DNA from: JADKCL01 sp046329055
Lineage (GTDB): Bacteria; Bacteroidota; Bacteroidia; J057; JADKCL01
NCBI GenBank assembly: GCA_046329055.1
Contig: JAXLVK010000023.1
Span: forward strand, 1 to 64,000
Reading direction: 5' to 3'
Length of the DNA stretch: 64,000 nucleotides
The stretch's first letter is position 1, and every line of letters starts with the position of its first letter. A model generated the notes under the pieces. The model worked only from the letters and a program-made list of their open reading frames with translations, ran no database searches and was not told where the DNA came from. This document shows, one piece after another, positions 61,006-64,000 of this stretch. A program made the translations under genes and the position numbers.

Positions 61006-61635
61006 CTACTTACCTTTGGTGCGGCCGGGATTGTTGGCTACGAAGGATTCCCAGCTGCCGTGCTTGACGGTCTTGGTGCCGCCGGATTTGGTGGAGGCGA
61101 CTTTGGATTGGAGGCTGTTGCCCTGGAGGATATGGCAAACGGCCACGGCGATCCCGTCGCTCGCGTCCAAGGGGAAATTCTCAATGTCAAATTTGAAGTT
61201 CAGCAGGCGCTCCACCATGGCCATGACCTGTTCCTTGGAGGCATTGCCATTGCCCGTGATGGCCATCTTGACCTTTTTGGGGGCGTACTCATTGATCGGG
61301 ACTTCGCGCTGAAGGGCTGCAGCAATTGCCACGCCCTGTGCACGTCCCAATTTGAGCATTGATTGCACGTTTTTCCCGTGGAAGGGCGCCTCGATCGCCA
61401 ACTCGTCGGGGAGGAATTCCTTGATCAGGCTCGTGGTGCGTTCAAATATCCGCTTGAGCTTGAGGGGATGGTCGGATTCCATTTTGCGCAGGTCGATGAT
61501 GCCGTAATGCATCAGGGACATCTTGCTGCCTTGGCTGCGGAGGATGCCGTAGCCCGTCACACTCGTCCCAGGGTCAATGCCCAGAATGATTCTTTCCGTC
61601 GACTCTTTTTCCGCCATCGGTTTAAAATTAGGCAT
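61006..61635 (-). CDS. ruvC: Holliday junction endonuclease RuvC
   Basis: This 209-residue nuclease (203 from the second ATG at 61617) cuts four-way DNA junctions with RuvAB. The four acidic ligands are seen: IDPGTSVTGYG (Asp), AIEAPFHGKN (Glu) and LDASDGIAVAVCH (two Asp). The C-terminal ~35 residues are Lys/Gly/Ser-rich. The ATG at 61635 (MPNFKPMAEKES) is used. It is divergent from the beta-CASP gene. Confidence 0.94.
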   Translation of the reverse strand: MPNFKPMAEKESTERIILGIDPGTSVTGYGILRSQGSKMSLMHYGIIDLRKMESDHPLKLKRIFERTTSLIKEFLPDELAIEAPFHGKNVQSMLKLGRAQGVAIAAALQREVPINEYAPKKVKMAITGNGNASKEQVMAMVERLLNFKFDIENFPLDASDGIAVAVCHILQGNSLQSKVASTKSGGTKTVKHGSWESFVANNPGRTKGK

Positions 61636-61690
61636 CCTAGACGTAATTTAGGCCGTTCCGCAAGGAGTTTTATTCAAAAAGTCCATCGAT

Positions 61691-63094
61691 ATGATCCTGA
61701 AGTTTTGGGGCGCCGCCCGCACGGTCACTGGGAGCATGCACCTCCTCCAATTGGAAAACGGCAAGAAGATCCTGCTGGAATGCGGTCTCTATCAAGGGTC
61801 AGAAGGCTTCGCCGAGGACTTCAACAGGCATTTTCCCTGTGATCCGGAGGACATTGACCTGCTCATTCTCTCCCATGCTCATATCGATCACTGTGGCAAC
61901 ATCCCACAGCTCGTGAAGCAGGGATTCCGAGGCACGATTTACTGCACCCATGCGACCTATGACCTGGTCGTGATCATGCTGCAAGACAGCGCGAATATCC
62001 AGGAGCGGGATGCCATTGATGAAAACAAGTGGCGGGCGAAGCGCAGCCTTGAGCCGATCGAGCCGCTGTACAAGGTCGCCGATGTCCTTCCGGCCCTCGA
62101 CCACTTCGTTACCCTGAGCTATGAAAACTGGCACAAGGTCGATGATGGGGTCGAAGTGCTCTTCCGTGACGCAGGGCACATGTTGGGAAGCGCCAGCGTA
62201 AGCCTCCGCATCCAAGAAGGGGCGCGGACCATCACCCTTGGCTTTACAGGTGATGTGGGCCGTCCCGGCAGTCCGATTCTCCGCGATCCCTTGCCCATGC
62301 CACAGAGCGACTACCTCATCAGCGAATCCACTTACGGCGGCTTGCGCCATGAACCGATCGAGGAGGCAGAGGAGCAATTGCTCGCCATCATCCACGAAGC
62401 CTGTGTCGAGAAAAAGGGCAAACTCATCATCCCGGCTTTCAGTGTGGGAAGGACGCAGGTGCTCGTGTATTTCATGGACCGCCTCAAATCGCAAGGCCGT
62501 CTCCCCAACATCCCGGTGTACGTCGATAGCCCACTCGCTGTGAATGCCACGCAGGTCTTCGAGATGCACCCCGAGTGCTTCGATGAGGAGCTCAGCCGCT
62601 ACATTCAGCGAGACTCGAATCCATTTGGCTTCAATGGCCTGCACTATATCCGGGAGGCCGAGGACAGCAAGGAGCTGAACACCAAGGAGGGCCCCTTCAT
62701 TGTGATTTCCGCATCGGGGATGATGACCGCGGGCCGCATCTTGCATCACCTCGCCAATGGCGTCAGCGACTCTCGAAACACCATCTTGGTCACAGGATTC
62801 TGTGCGGAAGGCACCCTCGGCGCACGCCTGATCGCTGGCGAATCGCCGATCAAGATCTTTGGTGAGGACCACGAGGTGCATGCCAACATCGTCCGGCTCA
62901 CGAGCTACAGCGGTCACGCGGACGAATTGGAACTGTCGAATTTCATCCAAAGTGGATTTGACATCACCAAAACGCAACGGATTTTCCTGGTCCATGGCGA
63001 GGGCGACCATGCCGACAACTTCCGTGGTTACCTGCTCAGCAAGGGCTACAAGGATGTGATGGTCCCCATTCGCGGAGAAACTGTCTTGATTTGA
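61691..63094 (+). CDS. Beta-CASP metallo-hydrolase (predicted RNA-processing nuclease)
   Basis: This 467-residue protein has an N-terminal metallo-beta-lactamase fold: ILLECGLYQG, the HxHxDH motif SHAHIDHCG, and further ligands in DAGHMLGSAS and LGFTGDVGR. A beta-CASP insert follows (~200-340, IIPAFSVGRTQVLVY and VISASGMMTAGRILHHL), then a C-terminal RMMBL-type segment (SGHADELELSNFI and LVHGEGDHA). CPSF-73-like bacterial members are RNA nucleases; the specific RNA is unknown. Its TGA overlaps the TTG start of the next gene. Confidence 0.93.
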   Translation: MILKFWGAARTVTGSMHLLQLENGKKILLECGLYQGSEGFAEDFNRHFPCDPEDIDLLILSHAHIDHCGNIPQLVKQGFRGTIYCTHATYDLVVIMLQDSANIQERDAIDENKWRAKRSLEPIEPLYKVADVLPALDHFVTLSYENWHKVDDGVEVLFRDAGHMLGSASVSLRIQEGARTITLGFTGDVGRPGSPILRDPLPMPQSDYLISESTYGGLRHEPIEEAEEQLLAIIHEACVEKKGKLIIPAFSVGRTQVLVYFMDRLKSQGRLPNIPVYVDSPLAVNATQVFEMHPECFDEELSRYIQRDSNPFGFNGLHYIREAEDSKELNTKEGPFIVISASGMMTAGRILHHLANGVSDSRNTILVTGFCAEGTLGARLIAGESPIKIFGEDHEVHANIVRLTSYSGHADELELSNFIQSGFDITKTQRIFLVHGEGDHADNFRGYLLSKGYKDVMVPIRGETVLI

Positions 63095-64000
63095 GCAAGC
63101 CGCGCCGGAAACCATGGTTGCAAGCCTTCAAGGTGGCGGTGACGCTGCTGGCTGTGGCGTATGTGGTCTGGAAGGTCAGCGAAAAATGGGACACCATCCT
63201 CGATTTGTGGGCTCAGCCTTGGTCGGGTGTTCAGTGTGCCTGCCTGGTGGTTTCTTGCCTGCTGATGGCTGTGAACTATGGCTTGGAGGCGCAGAAATGG
63301 CGGCTGATGGTACGCCCCTTTTACCCGAATTTGAGGCTTGTTCCCGCGACATTCGCAGTATTTGCAGGGATGGCAGCGGGCGTTTTCACGCCGAACCGTA
63401 TTGGTGAATATGCGGGGCGAATCCTCTTCCTGAAGGAAGGGCGACGCGTCGAGGCGATCATGGCGACCTTCGTGGACCGCATCTGCCAATTGCTGGTGAC
63501 GCTGATCGTGGGCTTGCTGGCGACTGTGGCCTTGCTGCTGCTCGCGGAGCGGAGATTGGCCATGGACATCCTGGGTGATCCACTGGCGCAGGGCGTTTTT
63601 GTCTTCTTGAGCGTGGTCTTGGGGCTGATCAGTGTCGCTGTATTGGTTTTTCCGAAGCGGGCTGCGGCATTGATCCCGGGTCGCTGGAACAAGGCTGCTT
63701 GGGTGCGCAAGGCGCGATTTGCCCTGCAAAACCTCGAAATGCGTCGTGTGGGGCAGGTGCTGGGCCTGAGCGGGCTGCGCTATTTTACATTTGCCACCCA
63801 ATACGTTCTGCTCATGTACGCCTTCCAATATGGCGGTAGCATGGTCGATGCCTATTGGATGGTGGCATTGATCTTCCTGGGCAAATCGGTGCTGCCGGTG
63901 ATGGGGGTGCTGGAATTGGGGGCACGTGAGGCCGTGGCATTGGTGGTGATGACGGCATTCGGAGCGGCGGAGGGAACGGCGATTGGGAGCACGCTCTTGC
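63091..64000 (+). CDS. Flippase-like membrane protein (UPF0104/LPG synthase TM type), 3' end outside window
   Basis: The first 303 residues are seen from a TTG start at 63091-63093 that overlaps the beta-CASP stop (TTGA). After a short basic N-terminus there are several hydrophobic helices. The family region includes FAGMAAGVFTPNRIGEYAGR and ATFVDRICQLLVTLIVGLL, as in AglD/MprF-like membrane proteins of the UPF0104 group. Related domains flip lysyl-lipids or take part in lipid-linked glycan export; the function is unknown here. No ATG gives as good a start: the first in-frame ATG lies about 60 codons downstream inside the membrane region. Confidence 0.8.
   Translation, partial: MSKPRRKPWLQAFKVAVTLLAVAYVVWKVSEKWDTILDLWAQPWSGVQCACLVVSCLLMAVNYGLEAQKWRLMVRPFYPNLRLVPATFAVFAGMAAGVFTPNRIGEYAGRILFLKEGRRVEAIMATFVDRICQLLVTLIVGLLATVALLLLAERRLAMDILGDPLAQGVFVFLSVVLGLISVAVLVFPKRAAALIPGRWNKAAWVRKARFALQNLEMRRVGQVLGLSGLRYFTFATQYVLLMYAFQYGGSMVDAYWMVALIFLGKSVLPVMGVLELGAREAVALVVMTAFGAAEGTAIGSTLL

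Noticed and set aside
1..64000. CRISPR array, rRNA, insertion sequence or prophage
   Set aside because: No regularly spaced repeats, rRNA-like stretches, transposase motifs or integrase/terminase-like proteins were found.

Overview
The window is a chromosome segment from a high-GC member of the Bacteroidota. The evidence is a gliding/type IX secretion type C-terminal domain (6126-7340), a locus of TonB-dependent receptor, giant secreted protein and PorV-like protein (51.2-60.0 kb), the fatty-acid cluster yceD-rpmF-plsX-fabH-efp-accB-accC in the order usual for this phylum, and promoter boxes of the phylum's TAnnTTTG type. Genus cannot be fixed from sequence alone; a Saprospiria/Chitinophagia-like lineage is a guess. 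No rRNA, CRISPR array, insertion sequence or prophage was seen. One tRNA (Arg, anticodon CCT) is present.

Layout. 0-9.8 kb: tail of a DEAD-box RNA helicase, PepD, an O-antigen-ligase-like membrane protein with TPRs, a TPR sensor that ends after its DHp helices, a T9SS-type secreted protein, then a divergent pair of a Vms1/VLRF1-like release-factor homologue and a T4 Rnl2-type RNA ligase, and an acetyltransferase. 9.8-14.4 kb: topoisomerase IV subunit A, a tandem universal stress protein and a DUF2520 oxidoreductase. 14.4-20.0 kb: a System I cytochrome c maturation operon (ccmB-ccmC-ccmD fusion-ccmE-ccmF), with ccmF broken by two single-base losses. 20.3-25.7 kb: an unknown membrane-anchored protein, then three genes (M43 metalloprotease, methyltransferase, pirin) whose frames are interrupted many times. 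25.7-32.3 kb: a molybdenum hydroxylase operon (Tat protein, fused 2Fe-2S/molybdopterin subunit, FAD/4Fe-4S subunit, XdhC, MocA) with a TetR regulator and two matching operators. 32.6-36.2 kb: tRNA-Arg, a family 2 glycosyltransferase and a large GT-C-like membrane protein. 36.3-45.4 kb: accC, accB, efp, a lipoprotein, fabH, plsX, rpmF, yceD, pdxA, pepA. 45.4-51 kb: rsmA, a DUF1016 nuclease, a class V aminotransferase and D-2-hydroxyacid dehydrogenase pair, and a helical-repeat protein. 51.2-60 kb: the outer-membrane/secretion locus. 60-64 kb: greA, a HIT protein, ruvC, a beta-CASP metallo-hydrolase and the start of a flippase-like membrane protein.

Most notable points. (1) The divergent VLRF1/Rnl2 pair at 7.3-9.2 kb brings a ribosome-rescue-type protein and an RNA-repair ligase together. 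(2) A recurrent TAnnTTTG-like box lies exactly 4 nt before the ATG at six genes, which suggests leaderless transcripts. (3) A matched operator pair links the TetR regulator to the molybdoenzyme operon. (4) The ccm operon has a CcmE with a Cys-x-x-x-Tyr haem site and a CcmD-like helix fused to an exported domain. (5) Small indels are concentrated between about 22.8 and 25.8 kb while the coding content stays recognisable. This looks more like local low sequence quality than old gene decay, though decay is not excluded.
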